Source: Streptomyces sp. JJ36 (GTDB taxonomy: Bacteria; Actinomycetota; Actinomycetes; Streptomycetales; Streptomycetaceae). From it: a stretch of DNA of 51,706 nt. Both the position numbers and the translations under genes were made by a program. Position 1 is the stretch's first letter; every line of letters begins with the position of its first letter. Below the pieces are notes generated by a model. That model had not been told where the DNA came from. It saw only the letters and a program-made list of their open reading frames with translations, and made no database searches. Location of the stretch: assembly GCF_021696945.1 (NCBI RefSeq), contig NZ_JACYHE010000042.1, positions 1 through 51,706 on the forward strand, given 5' to 3'. Positions 22,191 to 31,038 of the stretch are shown in pieces.

Positions 22191-23333
22191 ATGCGGTTGG
22201 CTGCGGGGATGCGTTTCCCCGGATGCCGACGCCCCGCGACCGGAAGCCGACGCCGACTCCCCGGGCCCCGCCGGCTGCGAGCCGGCGCCACCTGCGGCAC
22301 GGTCCTGCTGCTGGCCGCCGCGGTGGCGTGCGGTCCCCCCGAACAGGTGAGCTCCGAGGACACGGTGGAGCACGCGGTCGACAAGCTCACCCGGCAACCG
22401 TCGGCCACGCTCTTCGCGGACCTCGACGGCTCCCCCGCCGAGGTGCGCGCCTTCCTGGAGAACGCCGGCCAGGGCGCCTCCCCCCAGCGGGCCGCCCGGC
22501 TCGCCGAGTCGGAGCTGACCGTGGCCCTCGGCGCGGACGTGCCGCTGGAGGAGCTGGAGTCCTACGACAGCCGCACCCGGCTGGCGCTCTCGCTGAACCT
22601 CGGGGACAAGGACATCGTCAACTACAAGTCCGTCGGCGACGCCGTCTATCTGCGCCTCCAGCCCCGGGAGCTGGTCCGGGAGGCCCACCTGGACCCGCGG
22701 GAGCGCCGGCAGCTCCGGGAGGTGGTGGACCTCGCGGACCGCCTGCCCGACTCGCTGCGGTCCGTGCAGCGGCTGCTCCGGGGCGGCTGGGTGCGGCTCG
22801 ACCCGGACGACTACCGGGACTTCGGCTGGGCGGTCGAACGGTTCGCGCGGCTTCCGCTCGACGGGGACGAGGCGCGCGGCGCCGGCTCGGTGCTGGACGG
22901 CACGGAGCTGCGGGAGCTGCTGAGCGGGCTCCGGAAGGTACTGGTCGAGCACGGCGACGAGCCCCGGCCGCGGGCCTCCGGCCGGGGCGGCGGCACCGGC
23001 ACCGAGCGGCTGACCGTCGGGCTGCCCGCGCGGGAGGTGGCCGAGGAGCTGGCGCCCGCCGTCGCGCCGCTGGGCGTCCGGCTGCGGCCGGACCGGGTGC
23101 CGGACCGGCGGGTCACCGCCGAGCTGACGATCCGGCGCGGGGTGCTCGCCGGGCTGACCCTGGACCTGGCGGCGCTCACCGACCGCGGCGGGTCCGCCCA
23201 CCTCCCGCTGCGGCTGCGGTTCGCCACCGGGGACGCACTCTCCGTGCACCGCCCCTCGAAGTCGTACGAGCTGGAGCCGCAGGACATGCTGGCGGCCTTC
23301 CTCTACGGCACGGTGCACGGGCCCGCCCGCTGA
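22191..23333 (+). CDS. Putative lipoprotein of unknown function
   Basis: The 380-residue protein has a long basic N-terminus, a hydrophobic stretch LRAGATCGTVLLLAAAVACG and a lipobox ending AVAC, so it should be lipidated at that Cys and exposed on the outer face of the membrane. The mature part is Arg/Leu/Asp-rich with VYLRLQPRELV, DDYRDFGWAVERFARL and TAELTIRRGVLAGLTLDL, and could adopt a two-layer lipid-binding-like fold; no catalytic motif is visible. Starts at ATG 22191 or ATG 22209 are both possible. It is divergent from ubiX with a 44-bp gap and followed by the rhomboid gene on the same strand (135-bp gap). Its presence in the menaquinone region is noted, but no functional link can be shown. 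Confidence 0.8.
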   Translation: MRLAAGMRFPGCRRPATGSRRRLPGPRRLRAGATCGTVLLLAAAVACGPPEQVSSEDTVEHAVDKLTRQPSATLFADLDGSPAEVRAFLENAGQGASPQRAARLAESELTVALGADVPLEELESYDSRTRLALSLNLGDKDIVNYKSVGDAVYLRLQPRELVREAHLDPRERRQLREVVDLADRLPDSLRSVQRLLRGGWVRLDPDDYRDFGWAVERFARLPLDGDEARGAGSVLDGTELRELLSGLRKVLVEHGDEPRPRASGRGGGTGTERLTVGLPAREVAEELAPAVAPLGVRLRPDRVPDRRVTAELTIRRGVLAGLTLDLAALTDRGGSAHLPLRLRFATGDALSVHRPSKSYELEPQDMLAAFLYGTVHGPAR

Positions 23334-23468
23334 CGGACGGCCGGCGGGGCCGGTCGACGGCGCTCCGGGGCGGGGTGCCCGAGGCAGGTGGGGAACCGGC
23401 GCGCGCCGGGTAGCGTTGTGCAGGGAGCGGACCCTGACACGCGGGGCTCTCCAGGGCGGGGAGGCGTG

Positions 23469-24062
23469 ATGACGAGCGAGACGGCGTACCGGACCAGGGG
23501 CGCGGCCCAGGTGATCCTGTTGTGGGTCGGCCTGCTCTGGGTGCTGGAGGCGGCCGACCAGGCGACGGGGAACGCGCTGGACACCTTCGGGGTCTCGCCG
23601 CGCCGCACGGACGAGCTGGCCGACGTCATACCCGCCGCCTTCCTGCACTTCGGCTTCGACCACCTGATGGCGAACACCCTGCCGCTGCTGGTGCTCGGTT
23701 TCATGGCCGCACTGCGCGGCACCGGACGCTTCCTGGCGGTGGCGCTGACGATCATCGTGATCAGCGGCCTCGGCGTCTGGCTGACGGCCCCGGAGAACAG
23801 CAACACCGCCGGAGCCTCCGGACTGGTGTTCGGGCTCTTCGGCTATCTGGTGGTACGCGGGTTCGTGGACCGGCGGATCACGGATGTGGCGCTCGGCGGC
23901 GTGGTGGTGGTGTTCTACGGCTCGATCCTGTGGGGGGTGCTGCCCACCTCGGCGGGGATCTCCTGGCAGGGGCACCTGTTCGGGCTGATCGGCGGGGTGG
24001 TGGCGGCCTTCCTCACCTCCACGGTGCACAGTCAGGGCGCCCAGAAGCCCGCCTGGCACTGA
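23469..24062 (+). CDS. Rhomboid-family intramembrane serine protease
   Basis: The 197-residue integral membrane protein has six predicted helices. HFGFDHLMANTLPLLVLG is the rhomboid His/Asn block in TM2, the nucleophile is Ser in NTAGASGLVFGLFGY (GxSG, TM4), and the partner His is in WQGHLFGLIGGVVAAF (TM6). It would cleave transmembrane segments of substrate proteins within the bilayer. ATG 23469 follows GGGGAGGCGTG. It is preceded by the lipoprotein gene on the same strand and converges on the ubiA-like gene, leaving a 136-bp gap with GC-rich imperfect direct repeats around 24095-24140. No substrate is indicated. Confidence 0.93.
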   Translation: MTSETAYRTRGAAQVILLWVGLLWVLEAADQATGNALDTFGVSPRRTDELADVIPAAFLHFGFDHLMANTLPLLVLGFMAALRGTGRFLAVALTIIVISGLGVWLTAPENSNTAGASGLVFGLFGYLVVRGFVDRRITDVALGGVVVVFYGSILWGVLPTSAGISWQGHLFGLIGGVVAAFLTSTVHSQGAQKPAWH

Positions 24063-24198
24063 CGGCCGGGGAGCGGCCGGCGGGAGCGGCACCGCGCGGG
24101 CACGGGGCTCCCTCGCGGGCGCGGGCACGGGCTCCTGCGCGCGACAGGGCTCCCCGGAGTGCGGCGCCGGGCAGGGACTCCCGGTGTGGTCCGTCCCG

Positions 24199-25203
24199 TC
24201 AGGCGCTCAGGCCGCGGACGGCCAGGTCCGCCAGGGCGCAGCCGAAGAGCGCGATGCCGACGAAGCCGTTGACGGTGAAGAACGCCCGGTTGACCCGGCT
24301 GAGGTCGCCCGGCCGCACCAGCAGGTGCTCGTAGCAGAAGGCCACCGCGACCACCGCCAGTCCCGCCCACCAGAGCGCCCCGGCCCCGGTGACGGCGCCG
24401 AACCAGGCCAGCAGCGCCACCGTCAGGGCGTGGCTGGCCCGGGAGGCGTACAACGTGGTGCGGATGCCGAAGCGGGCGGGCACCGAGCGCACCCCCTGGG
24501 CCCGGTCGGCGGCCACGTCCTGGCAGGCGTAGATCAGGTCGAAGCCCCCGATCCAGATGCCGACGGCCAGCCCGAGTATCACGGCCTCCCAGGACCAGCT
24601 CCCGGTGACCGCCAGCCAGGCCCCGATCGGCCCGATGGACTGCGCGAGCCCCAGGATGGCCTGCGGGAAGTCCGTGAAGCGCTTGCCGTAGGGATAGACC
24701 ACCATCGGCACCACCGCGAGCGGCGACAGCGCCAGGCAGAGCGGGTTCAGCAGGGCGGCGGAGCCGAGGAAGACCACCAGCGAGACGGCCGCGCCCACCC
24801 GGGCGGTACGGACCGAGACCACGCCGGTGACCAGCTCCCGGCCGGAGGTGCGGGGATTGCGGGCGTCGATCTCGCGGTCGATGATCCGGTTGGCGGCCAT
24901 CGCGAAGGTACGCAGCGAGACCATCGCGGCGGTGATGAGCAGCAGCTCCCACCAGTGCACCGAAGCGTCCGCGAGGTGCATCGCGGTGAGCGCGCCGATG
25001 TACGCGAAGGGCAGCGCGAACACCGAGTGCTCGATGGTGACCAGCCGCAGGAAGGCCCGGACCCGGCCGCCCCCGGCCGCCCCCCGGTCCGCGGCTCCGC
25101 TCCCGCCCGGGGCGCCGGTGGGCTCCGCCCCGTCCGTGCGCGTCCCGTCCGTGCGCGCCCCGTCCGTACGCGCCCCGTCCGTGCGCGCCCCGTCCTCCCT
25201 CAC
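24199..25203 (-). CDS. mqnP: UbiA-family prenyltransferase of the menaquinone pathway (MqnP)
   Basis: The 334-residue membrane prenyltransferase attaches the polyprenyl chain to the naphthoate (or its decarboxylation precursor). The two Asp-rich Mg-binding motifs are visible: NRIIDREIDARNPRT and YACQDVAADRAQGV, with helices FALPFAYIGALTAM, GKRFTDFPQAILGL and FFTVNGFVGIALFG. The GTG at 25203 overlaps the ubiD stop as GTGA, indicating coupling. The first ~35 residues are an unusual hydrophilic extension made of RTDGA repeats encoded by near-perfect 15-bp units, which precede the first helix and are not part of the fold. It forms a two-gene unit with ubiD. Confidence 0.94.
   Translation of the reverse strand: MREDGARTDGARTDGARTDGTRTDGAEPTGAPGGSGAADRGAAGGGRVRAFLRLVTIEHSVFALPFAYIGALTAMHLADASVHWWELLLITAAMVSLRTFAMAANRIIDREIDARNPRTSGRELVTGVVSVRTARVGAAVSLVVFLGSAALLNPLCLALSPLAVVPMVVYPYGKRFTDFPQAILGLAQSIGPIGAWLAVTGSWSWEAVILGLAVGIWIGGFDLIYACQDVAADRAQGVRSVPARFGIRTTLYASRASHALTVALLAWFGAVTGAGALWWAGLAVVAVAFCYEHLLVRPGDLSRVNRAFFTVNGFVGIALFGCALADLAVRGLSA
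25128..25195 (-). repeat. 15-bp tandem repeat encoding (RTDGA)n at the mqnP N-terminus
   Basis: About four and a half near-identical 15-bp units (core CCCCGTCCGTGCGCG on the plus strand) lie at 25128-25195 and encode successive ARTDG or TRTDG pentapeptides directly after the coupled GTG start. Copy number is likely to vary between strains. Confidence 0.8.
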
Positions 25204-26651
25204 AGGCCGTACTCCTTCCACCGGCGGTCCACCGTCGCCGCCGTCTCCGGGTCGGAGACGATCATCTGCGGCCAGCCGCCGTCCCGGGTGTACCCCTCCT
25301 CCGGCCACTTGGCGGTGGCGTCGATCCCCGCCTTGCCGCCCCAGAACTGCTGGTAGGAGGCGTGGTCCAGATGGTCCACGGGTCCCTCCGCCACCGTGAG
25401 GTCGCGGGCGTAGTCGGTGTTCCCCAGGGCCCGCCAGGCCACCTCGTGCAGGTCGTGCACGTCGCAGTCCGCGTCCACCACCACGATCAGCTTGGTGAGG
25501 GACATCATGTGCGCCCCCCAGATGGCGGACATCACCTTCTGTGCGTGCTTCGGGTAGCGCTTGTCGATGGAGACGACGGCGCAGTTGTGGAAGCCGCCGG
25601 CCTCCGGCAGGTGGTAGTCGACGATGTCCGGCACGATGACCTTGAGCAACGGGAGGAAGAACCGCTCCGTGGCGCGCCCCAGCGGACCGTCCTCGGTCGG
25701 CGGCCGGCCGACCACGATGGACTGGAGCAGCGGCCGCCGCCGCATGGTGACGCAGTCGACGGTGAGCGCCGGGAAGTCCTCCTGCGGGGTGTAGAAGCCG
25801 GTGTGGTCGCCGAAGGGCCCCTCGGGCAGCATGCGGCCGGGCTCCAGCCAGCCCTCCAGCACCACCTCGGCGGCGGCGGGCACCTGGAGCGGCACCGTCT
25901 CGCAGTCCACCATCTCCACCCGCTTCCCCTGCACGAAGCCCGCGAGCAGGTACTCGTCGATGTCGCCGGGCAGCGGCGCGGTGGCGGCGTAGGTGACGGC
26001 GGGCGGGCAGCCGAAGGCGATGGCGATGGGCAGCTTCTCACCGCGGCGCGCGGCGACCTGGTAGTGGTTCCGGCTGTCCTTGTGGATCTGCCAGTGCATG
26101 CCGATGGTCCGGCTGTCGTGCCGCTGGAGGCGGTAGAGGCCGAGGTTGCGCACCCCGGTCTCCGGGTGCTTGGTGTGGGTGAGCCCGAGGTTGAAGAAGG
26201 AGCCGCCGTCCTCCGGCCAGGTGAAGAGCGCGGGCAGCGTGCCGAGGTCCACCTCGTCACCGCGCAGCACCACGTCCCGTACCGGCCCGTCCTTCACCTT
26301 CCTCGGCGGCACGTGGGACATCGTGCCGAGCTTGCCGAAGGCCTCCCGCATGCCGACGAAGCCCTGCGGCAGCTCGGGCCTGAGCAGGCCGCCGATCTTC
26401 TCGCCGATCTCCGCGTACGCCCTCAGGCCGAGGGCCTTGAGCAGCCGCCGGTCGGTGCCGTAGACGTTCATGGCCAGCGGCATCGCCGAGCCGCGGACGT
26501 TCTCGAAGAGCAGTGCGGGGCCGCCGGACTTCTGCACCCGGTCGACGATCTCGCCGATCTCCAGATGCGGATCGACCTCCGCCGTGATCCGCTTCAGGTC
26601 GCCCTCGCGTTCCAGCGCCCGCAGCAGCGAGCGGAGATCGTCGTATGCCAT
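25200..26651 (-). CDS. ubiD: UbiD-family decarboxylase of the menaquinone pathway
   Basis: UbiD enzymes use prenylated FMN to decarboxylate aromatic acids, here most likely the carboxylated naphthoquinol intermediate of the futalosine route. The 483-residue protein has MAYDDLRSLLRALEREGDL at its start, the metal/prFMN block NLGLYRLQRHDSRTIGMHWQ with Arg and His, and EGPFGDHTGFYTPQEDFP containing the catalytic Glu/Asp/Glu network (E..GDHTGFY). Length fits the family. It is the first gene of a GTGA-coupled pair with mqnP, and divergent from the PLDc_N gene (107-bp gap). The cofactor is presumably made by the UbiX homologue at 21.4-22.1 kb. Confidence 0.95.
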   Translation of the reverse strand: MAYDDLRSLLRALEREGDLKRITAEVDPHLEIGEIVDRVQKSGGPALLFENVRGSAMPLAMNVYGTDRRLLKALGLRAYAEIGEKIGGLLRPELPQGFVGMREAFGKLGTMSHVPPRKVKDGPVRDVVLRGDEVDLGTLPALFTWPEDGGSFFNLGLTHTKHPETGVRNLGLYRLQRHDSRTIGMHWQIHKDSRNHYQVAARRGEKLPIAIAFGCPPAVTYAATAPLPGDIDEYLLAGFVQGKRVEMVDCETVPLQVPAAAEVVLEGWLEPGRMLPEGPFGDHTGFYTPQEDFPALTVDCVTMRRRPLLQSIVVGRPPTEDGPLGRATERFFLPLLKVIVPDIVDYHLPEAGGFHNCAVVSIDKRYPKHAQKVMSAIWGAHMMSLTKLIVVVDADCDVHDLHEVAWRALGNTDYARDLTVAEGPVDHLDHASYQQFWGGKAGIDATAKWPEEGYTRDGGWPQMIVSDPETAATVDRRWKEYGL

Positions 26652-26758
26652 GTGCCCCAGTATCGGCCATGGCTTCCGGGCACCGTTACGCTGGCCCTGT
26701 CACCTGGCCGCGTCGGCGGCCCCCCGCGCCGCGACAGCCCGACCCTTGAGGGGCCCGC

Positions 26759-27100
26759 ATGATCCGGTATCTCCCGTTCCTGTTGATCCTCGCGGTGTGG
26801 ATCTACGCCTTCGTCGACTGCCTGAACACGCCGGAGAACGAGGTACGGAAGCTGCCGAAGCTCGCCTGGGTGTTCATCATCCTGCTCTTCGGCCAGGTGC
26901 TGCTGGGCCCGCTGGCCTGGTTCCTGGTGGGCCGGCCGCGGCGGAACGTGCCGTACGGCGCCACCCGTCCGCAGGAGCGGCGCTGGGTGGCGCCGGACGA
27001 CAACCCCGAGTTCCTCAAGTCGCTGGGCGAGGAGGAGCAGGAGCGGCGGCGCCGGGAGGGCGGCGGCCCGGAGGACACACCGCCCCCGGCCGGGGCGTGA
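26759..27100 (+). CDS. Small membrane protein with PLDc_N (phospholipase D nuclease N-terminal) domain
   Basis: The 113-residue protein has two membrane helices, IRYLPFLLILAVWIYAFVDC (residues ~2-21) and LAWVFIILLFGQVLLGPLAW (~36-55), joined by a loop, then a basic and an acidic hydrophilic tail. This is the PLDc_N domain normally found at the N-terminus of cardiolipin synthases, here standing alone, as is common near menaquinone genes in actinobacteria. No phospholipase HKD motif is present, so it is not an enzyme by itself. It is divergent from ubiD and convergent with the periplasmic-binding-like gene. Confidence 0.88.
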   Translation: MIRYLPFLLILAVWIYAFVDCLNTPENEVRKLPKLAWVFIILLFGQVLLGPLAWFLVGRPRRNVPYGATRPQERRWVAPDDNPEFLKSLGEEEQERRRREGGGPEDTPPPAGA

Positions 27101-27106
27101 CCCCGG

Positions 27107-27124
27107 CGCCCGGCACGCCGGGCG
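27107..27124. terminator. Bidirectional terminator between convergent genes
   Basis: CGCCCGGC at 27107-27114 and GCCGGGCG at 27117-27124 form a palindromic hairpin in the 24-bp gap between the PLDc_N gene and the stop of the periplasmic-binding-like gene, so it can serve both directions. Confidence 0.6.
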
Positions 27125-28774
27125 TCAGAGACAGTCGCCGCCGAACACGTCCTCGTGCGTGCGGTAGTACGCGGGTGCTTCGGTGCGCCGCTGGTCCTTC
27201 CGCGGACCCGACGCCTCGTCCGCCTCCTCCCCCCGCGCGCGGTCGTTCCCCCGCTCCTTCTCCGGCACCGGGTACTCGATGACCGGGACGGGCTTGCAGA
27301 CCGGCCACTTGTCGGTGCTCGGCTCGGCGTCGTAGCCGAAGGTCCCGCTCGCTCCGCGCACACAGTTGACGCAGTCCGAGCCGTCCTCCGTGCCGAGCAC
27401 CGACATGTTGACGATCGTGTTGTAGACGTCGTCCTTGGTGGGCATCCGGAAGCCCTCCGGGGCGTCCTCGTTGGCCGCGGTGAAGGACTCGTCCGCCGCC
27501 TGCGCGGCCACGGTGAACGCGTCGTGGTACATGATCGTGTAGCCGTCGTCCAGCGGCTTGCGGCCCAGCTCCACCCGCTGCGCCAGGGACTGGAAGACCT
27601 CCAGGAAGCTCTGGAAACCGCGCGGCGGTTCCGCGCCGCCCTCCCACCAGCGCGGGTCGACGTCCACGGCACCCACCGTGGTGATCTTCGCCTCGCGCAT
27701 CTGCCGGGTGGTCGTCCGGCCGGTGTACTCCGGGTCCCGGCCGATGCCGACCTTCAGGATGCGCAGCGGCTTCTCGTGGTCACACGAGGGCTGCTCGGCC
27801 AGCTTCCCCACCAGGGCGGCCAGGTCGCGGTCCCGGCCGGCGTAGAAGAGGGTGTCGGCTCCGGTCAGGCAGATCTTCTGGGCGAGCGGGGTGAACCGGC
27901 GCGGTATCCCGGCCTCCTCCCCGATCACCCCGAGGTACGAGCCGTTGCGCTTGCGCAGCCCGTACTCGGCGCCGAAGTGCTCCATGAAGACCTCACGCAG
28001 GTTCTGCGCGTAGTTGTCCTGCTTCCGCGCGTCCCACACCAGGAAACCGCGGCCGGAACCCGGCTGCTCCGCAAGGTACTCCTCCAGCGCCAGCGCGAAG
28101 TCCTTGTTGGAGGCGGAGGTCTTGAAGAGGCGGTCGGCGGTCATGTCGCGGGAGGTGAGCACCGGGCCGATGTTCGGGATGCGCTCCGCCGACAGGGCCT
28201 CGGCCGCCTTCCGGGTGTCCGGCACGCTGTTGGGGAAGCCCAGGACGGCCACCAGCGGCGCCTCGCCGCCGGTCTCCCCGGCGAGCTGGTCGACCACCGG
28301 CCGCCACTGGTCCAGGTCCTTGCCGTCGTTGGCCATCAGCAGCTCGTACTGGAGCCCGGAGTCCCGGTTGGCGCGGAGCTGCGCGGTGTGCGCGCCCGCC
28401 AGCCCGTGCCGGATCAGGTCCTCCGTCATGGCACTGGTGGCGTCCGAGGTGTAGGGCATCATCAGCGCGATGCGCACGTACGGGATGCGGGCCCGGCCGT
28501 CGTCCGGGTCCTCCCAGTCGTCGCGCACCCGGGCGTTCTCCGCGGCGACGCTGCGGATCAGGCCCGCCAGGTCCTCGTCGAAGACGTGCGCCTCCGCGGT
28601 GACGCCGATGCACTCGCCGGCGTCGCCGCGCCGCTCCAGCCCGGGGCCGCACCCGTCGCCGGAGGGCCAGACCACGACGCCCAGCCCGGCGAGCAGTGCG
28701 GCGCAGACCAGGCCGACGACGATCTTGTAGGGAGTGGTGAGCAGGGAGAGGAAGTCGGCTAAGCGTCGGAGCAT
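27125..28774 (-). CDS. Membrane-anchored periplasmic-binding-like protein (Peripla_BP_6 type), third gene of an uncharacterised cassette
   Basis: The 549-residue protein starts with a short cytoplasmic segment and one hydrophobic helix, YKIVVGLVCAALLAGLGVVVW (residues ~16-36), with no lipobox, so it stays anchored with its domain outside. CGPGLERRGDAGECIGVT follows, a Cys pair that could form a disulfide. The rest resembles branched-chain amino-acid-type binding proteins: VRIALMMPYTSD, VDQLAGETGGEAPLVAVLG, SKD-like tracts TSASNKDFALALEEYLAE and LFYAGRDRDLAALVGKL, and YHDAFTVAAQAA. No permease or ABC ATPase is encoded nearby, so a sensor rather than transport role is plausible. It lies 86 bp after the ATPase gene on the same strand. 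The ligand is unknown. Confidence 0.85.
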   Translation of the reverse strand: MLRRLADFLSLLTTPYKIVVGLVCAALLAGLGVVVWPSGDGCGPGLERRGDAGECIGVTAEAHVFDEDLAGLIRSVAAENARVRDDWEDPDDGRARIPYVRIALMMPYTSDATSAMTEDLIRHGLAGAHTAQLRANRDSGLQYELLMANDGKDLDQWRPVVDQLAGETGGEAPLVAVLGFPNSVPDTRKAAEALSAERIPNIGPVLTSRDMTADRLFKTSASNKDFALALEEYLAEQPGSGRGFLVWDARKQDNYAQNLREVFMEHFGAEYGLRKRNGSYLGVIGEEAGIPRRFTPLAQKICLTGADTLFYAGRDRDLAALVGKLAEQPSCDHEKPLRILKVGIGRDPEYTGRTTTRQMREAKITTVGAVDVDPRWWEGGAEPPRGFQSFLEVFQSLAQRVELGRKPLDDGYTIMYHDAFTVAAQAADESFTAANEDAPEGFRMPTKDDVYNTIVNMSVLGTEDGSDCVNCVRGASGTFGYDAEPSTDKWPVCKPVPVIEYPVPEKERGNDRARGEEADEASGPRKDQRRTEAPAYYRTHEDVFGGDCL

Positions 28775-28860
28775 GGGTCCTCACTCGGTGTCGCGGATCG
28801 TTGCGCGGGTTCGCCGCGCGGAGGGGCGGGGCGGAAGGCCGGGGCGGGGCCCGGCCGGGG

Positions 28861-30927
28861 TCACGGCGGGAAGGACCGCCGCTCCCCGGCGGCCCCGGCC
28901 CAGTCGCGGGCGGCCCGGGAGAGCACCGCGTGCCCGGTGGGGTGGTGCAGGGAGAGGAAGTCCAGCTCCCGCTCCAGGGTGCGGCGCAGCTCCTCGGAGG
29001 GAGTGCCGACGGTGTCGGCCGTGTACCAGGCGGCGTGCAGCAGCCGGTTGACCGAGCGGTGCAGGTCGTCCGCGTCAGCGTGCTCCGCGTCCCGCTCGCC
29101 GCGGGCGACGGCCGGCCGGGGATCGCGCCCGGGCGGGCCCCAGGGCGGATGCGGCGCGGTGACGGCACGGCCCAGGCAGGCCAGCCAGCGGCCCGCGTCC
29201 GCCTCCCCGAACGCCCCGGCGAGCCGCAGCACCACGGACCAGGCCTCGCCGGCGGCCAGGGTGTGCCGCAGCACGTCGGGCTCGCCGGCCTCGCCCAGCG
29301 CGGCGTGGTGCTCCCGCAGCACCCGGTGCACCTCCTCCCACCCGGCCGGCGCGTTCCCCTCGGCGGAGGTGCGGCGGAACTCCTCCACCAGAACGGCGCG
29401 CAGGAAGGGGTCGGCGACGAAGAACCCACCCCCGGCGGGCGCGGCACCCGCCGCACCGGCCGCCGGGTGCTCCGGCTGCCAGAGCTCCTCCCGCAGGTAC
29501 CGCTCGGCGTCCGCCGCCGTGCCGCCCCCGCCGGGCACCGCCCCGGCCAGCGCGTGTGCGGCCTCCCGGGCGCCGGCCACCGCGAGCGTCACCAGCCGGT
29601 CCCTCAGCAGCGCGTCCGGCACCAGCAGCTCCAGCAGTGTCTCCGTCACCGGCCGGCCGCCGGCGGTACGCAGCCGCAGCAGGTCCTCGACGCCCACCGG
29701 CTCGCCCGCGGGGGCGTGCAGCACCGCGTCGCAGAGCAGCCGGCAGCCCAGCGGCTGCCCGCCGGTCAGCCGGTGCACGGCGGTCGGCAGTTCGGCGTCC
29801 AGCGCGGCCGGGGCGTCGTCGAGCATGGTGAGCACGTCCTGCGGGCCGAGCGGCGGCAGGTCGACGGCGAGCACCCCGGCGGACGGCGTGCCGGACTCCG
29901 GCGGCTGCCAGCCCGAACGCTCGGCGACCTCGGGGAACCGGCGCCGGACCGCCTCCGGGTAGCGCACCGGGGCCGTCTCCCGGGACGCGCCCACCACCAC
30001 CAGCGGGTCCGGCCGGGAGCCACCGGAGGTGGTCAGCGCGGCCCGCGACTCCAGCAGGATGTCCAGCACCGCGCGGCCGGCCGGCGTGTGCACGTTGTCC
30101 AGGAGCGCCAGCGGACGCGGCACCTGGGCGAGCCGGCGGCGGGCGGCGCGGGCCTCGGTCAGGTCGGCCAGCAGAGCCTCCGTCAACGTCCGCTCCACGG
30201 CCCGGCGGTAGTCGCCCCCACGGTGGAAGCGGCGGCAGAGCCGGACCAGGGCGTGCACGCCGTCCTCGGCGCCCTCGTCCCGGTCGCCGTACCACTGCTG
30301 CGCCTGGCGGGCCTCCCGGCGGCCGGCGTGCCGGGCGAAGTACTGCCGGGTCACGGCGTCGGCGACCGGCTCCAGGTCGTCGGCCGGGTTCGCCCCGGCG
30401 AGCTGTGCGGCGACGTCGGCCATCCACGGGGCGCCGAGGACGTGCGGCTCCGTCTCGCCGGGCCGGCGGTCCTCCTCCAGCGCCGCCAGCAACCGGCTGA
30501 TCCGCCCGCGGGCCACGTCCTGTTCGCCGGCGTCCCCCCGGTGCCAGCTCGTGACGGCGAACAGCCCGGGCAGCAGCCGGACGAACCGGCCGCGCCCGAA
30601 GGGCGGCACCGAGGGCGCCAGCCCCGTGCAGAGCCGTACCAGCACCTCGACCAGGGCGGAGGTGTTGGAGACCGCCGGCCCGCGGCCGCCGGCCGGGCCG
30701 CCGATCCGCTCCAGGTCGGCGCGGGCACACGGGACCCGCGCCTCGTAGTACTCCGCGAGCTGGTCCAGCAGTGCGGTCTTCCCCGTCCCGTGGCGGCCGG
30801 TGACCAGCACCACCGGCAGCGCCCCCGGGTGCTCCCGCGGCACCGCGCGGAGGCGGTCGTGGGCCAGCCCGACCAGTCTCGGCAGCAGTCCGTGCAGCAG
30901 GGCGTCCCGCCCGTACAACCGCGGCAT
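28861..30927 (-). CDS. Large P-loop ATPase (STAND/AAA-like), second gene of the cassette
   Basis: The 688-residue protein begins MPRLYGRDALLHGLLPRL, and the Walker A motif VVLVTGRHGTGKTALLDQLA is near residues 39-58. A Walker B-like PRPLALLDNVHTPAGRA lies around residue 275, followed by a sensor-like LVVVGASRET and a winged-helix-like region. The second half is helical and acidic/Leu-rich without recognisable repeats. No NACHT or NB-ARC signature could be confirmed, so the class is AAA/STAND-like by general layout only. It should act as a cytoplasmic nucleotide-dependent switch. It follows the winged-helix gene (111-bp gap with a hairpin) and precedes the binding-protein gene (86-bp gap). Start ATG 30927 has GAGGGGGTGAGG upstream. 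Confidence 0.8.
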   Translation of the reverse strand: MPRLYGRDALLHGLLPRLVGLAHDRLRAVPREHPGALPVVLVTGRHGTGKTALLDQLAEYYEARVPCARADLERIGGPAGGRGPAVSNTSALVEVLVRLCTGLAPSVPPFGRGRFVRLLPGLFAVTSWHRGDAGEQDVARGRISRLLAALEEDRRPGETEPHVLGAPWMADVAAQLAGANPADDLEPVADAVTRQYFARHAGRREARQAQQWYGDRDEGAEDGVHALVRLCRRFHRGGDYRRAVERTLTEALLADLTEARAARRRLAQVPRPLALLDNVHTPAGRAVLDILLESRAALTTSGGSRPDPLVVVGASRETAPVRYPEAVRRRFPEVAERSGWQPPESGTPSAGVLAVDLPPLGPQDVLTMLDDAPAALDAELPTAVHRLTGGQPLGCRLLCDAVLHAPAGEPVGVEDLLRLRTAGGRPVTETLLELLVPDALLRDRLVTLAVAGAREAAHALAGAVPGGGGTAADAERYLREELWQPEHPAAGAAGAAPAGGGFFVADPFLRAVLVEEFRRTSAEGNAPAGWEEVHRVLREHHAALGEAGEPDVLRHTLAAGEAWSVVLRLAGAFGEADAGRWLACLGRAVTAPHPPWGPPGRDPRPAVARGERDAEHADADDLHRSVNRLLHAAWYTADTVGTPSEELRRTLERELDFLSLHHPTGHAVLSRAARDWAGAAGERRSFPP

Positions 30928-30950
30928 GCGCCCTCACCCCCTCTTCTTGC

Positions 30951-30978
30951 GGCCCGCCGCCGGGAGCGGCGGCGGGCC
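30951..30978 (-). terminator. Intercistronic hairpin between the winged-helix and ATPase genes
   Basis: GGCCCGCCGCC at 30951-30961 pairs perfectly with GGCGGCGGGCC at 30968-30978 around GGGAGC. It lies 24 bases upstream of the ATPase start. It may partly terminate or protect the first message, giving more winged-helix protein than ATPase (inference). Confidence 0.55.
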
Positions 30979-31038
30979 TGACGTTCCGTCGGCCCCGGTG
31001 CGGCCCGGGTCGTGCACAGGGCACGCCGGGCGGCACGG

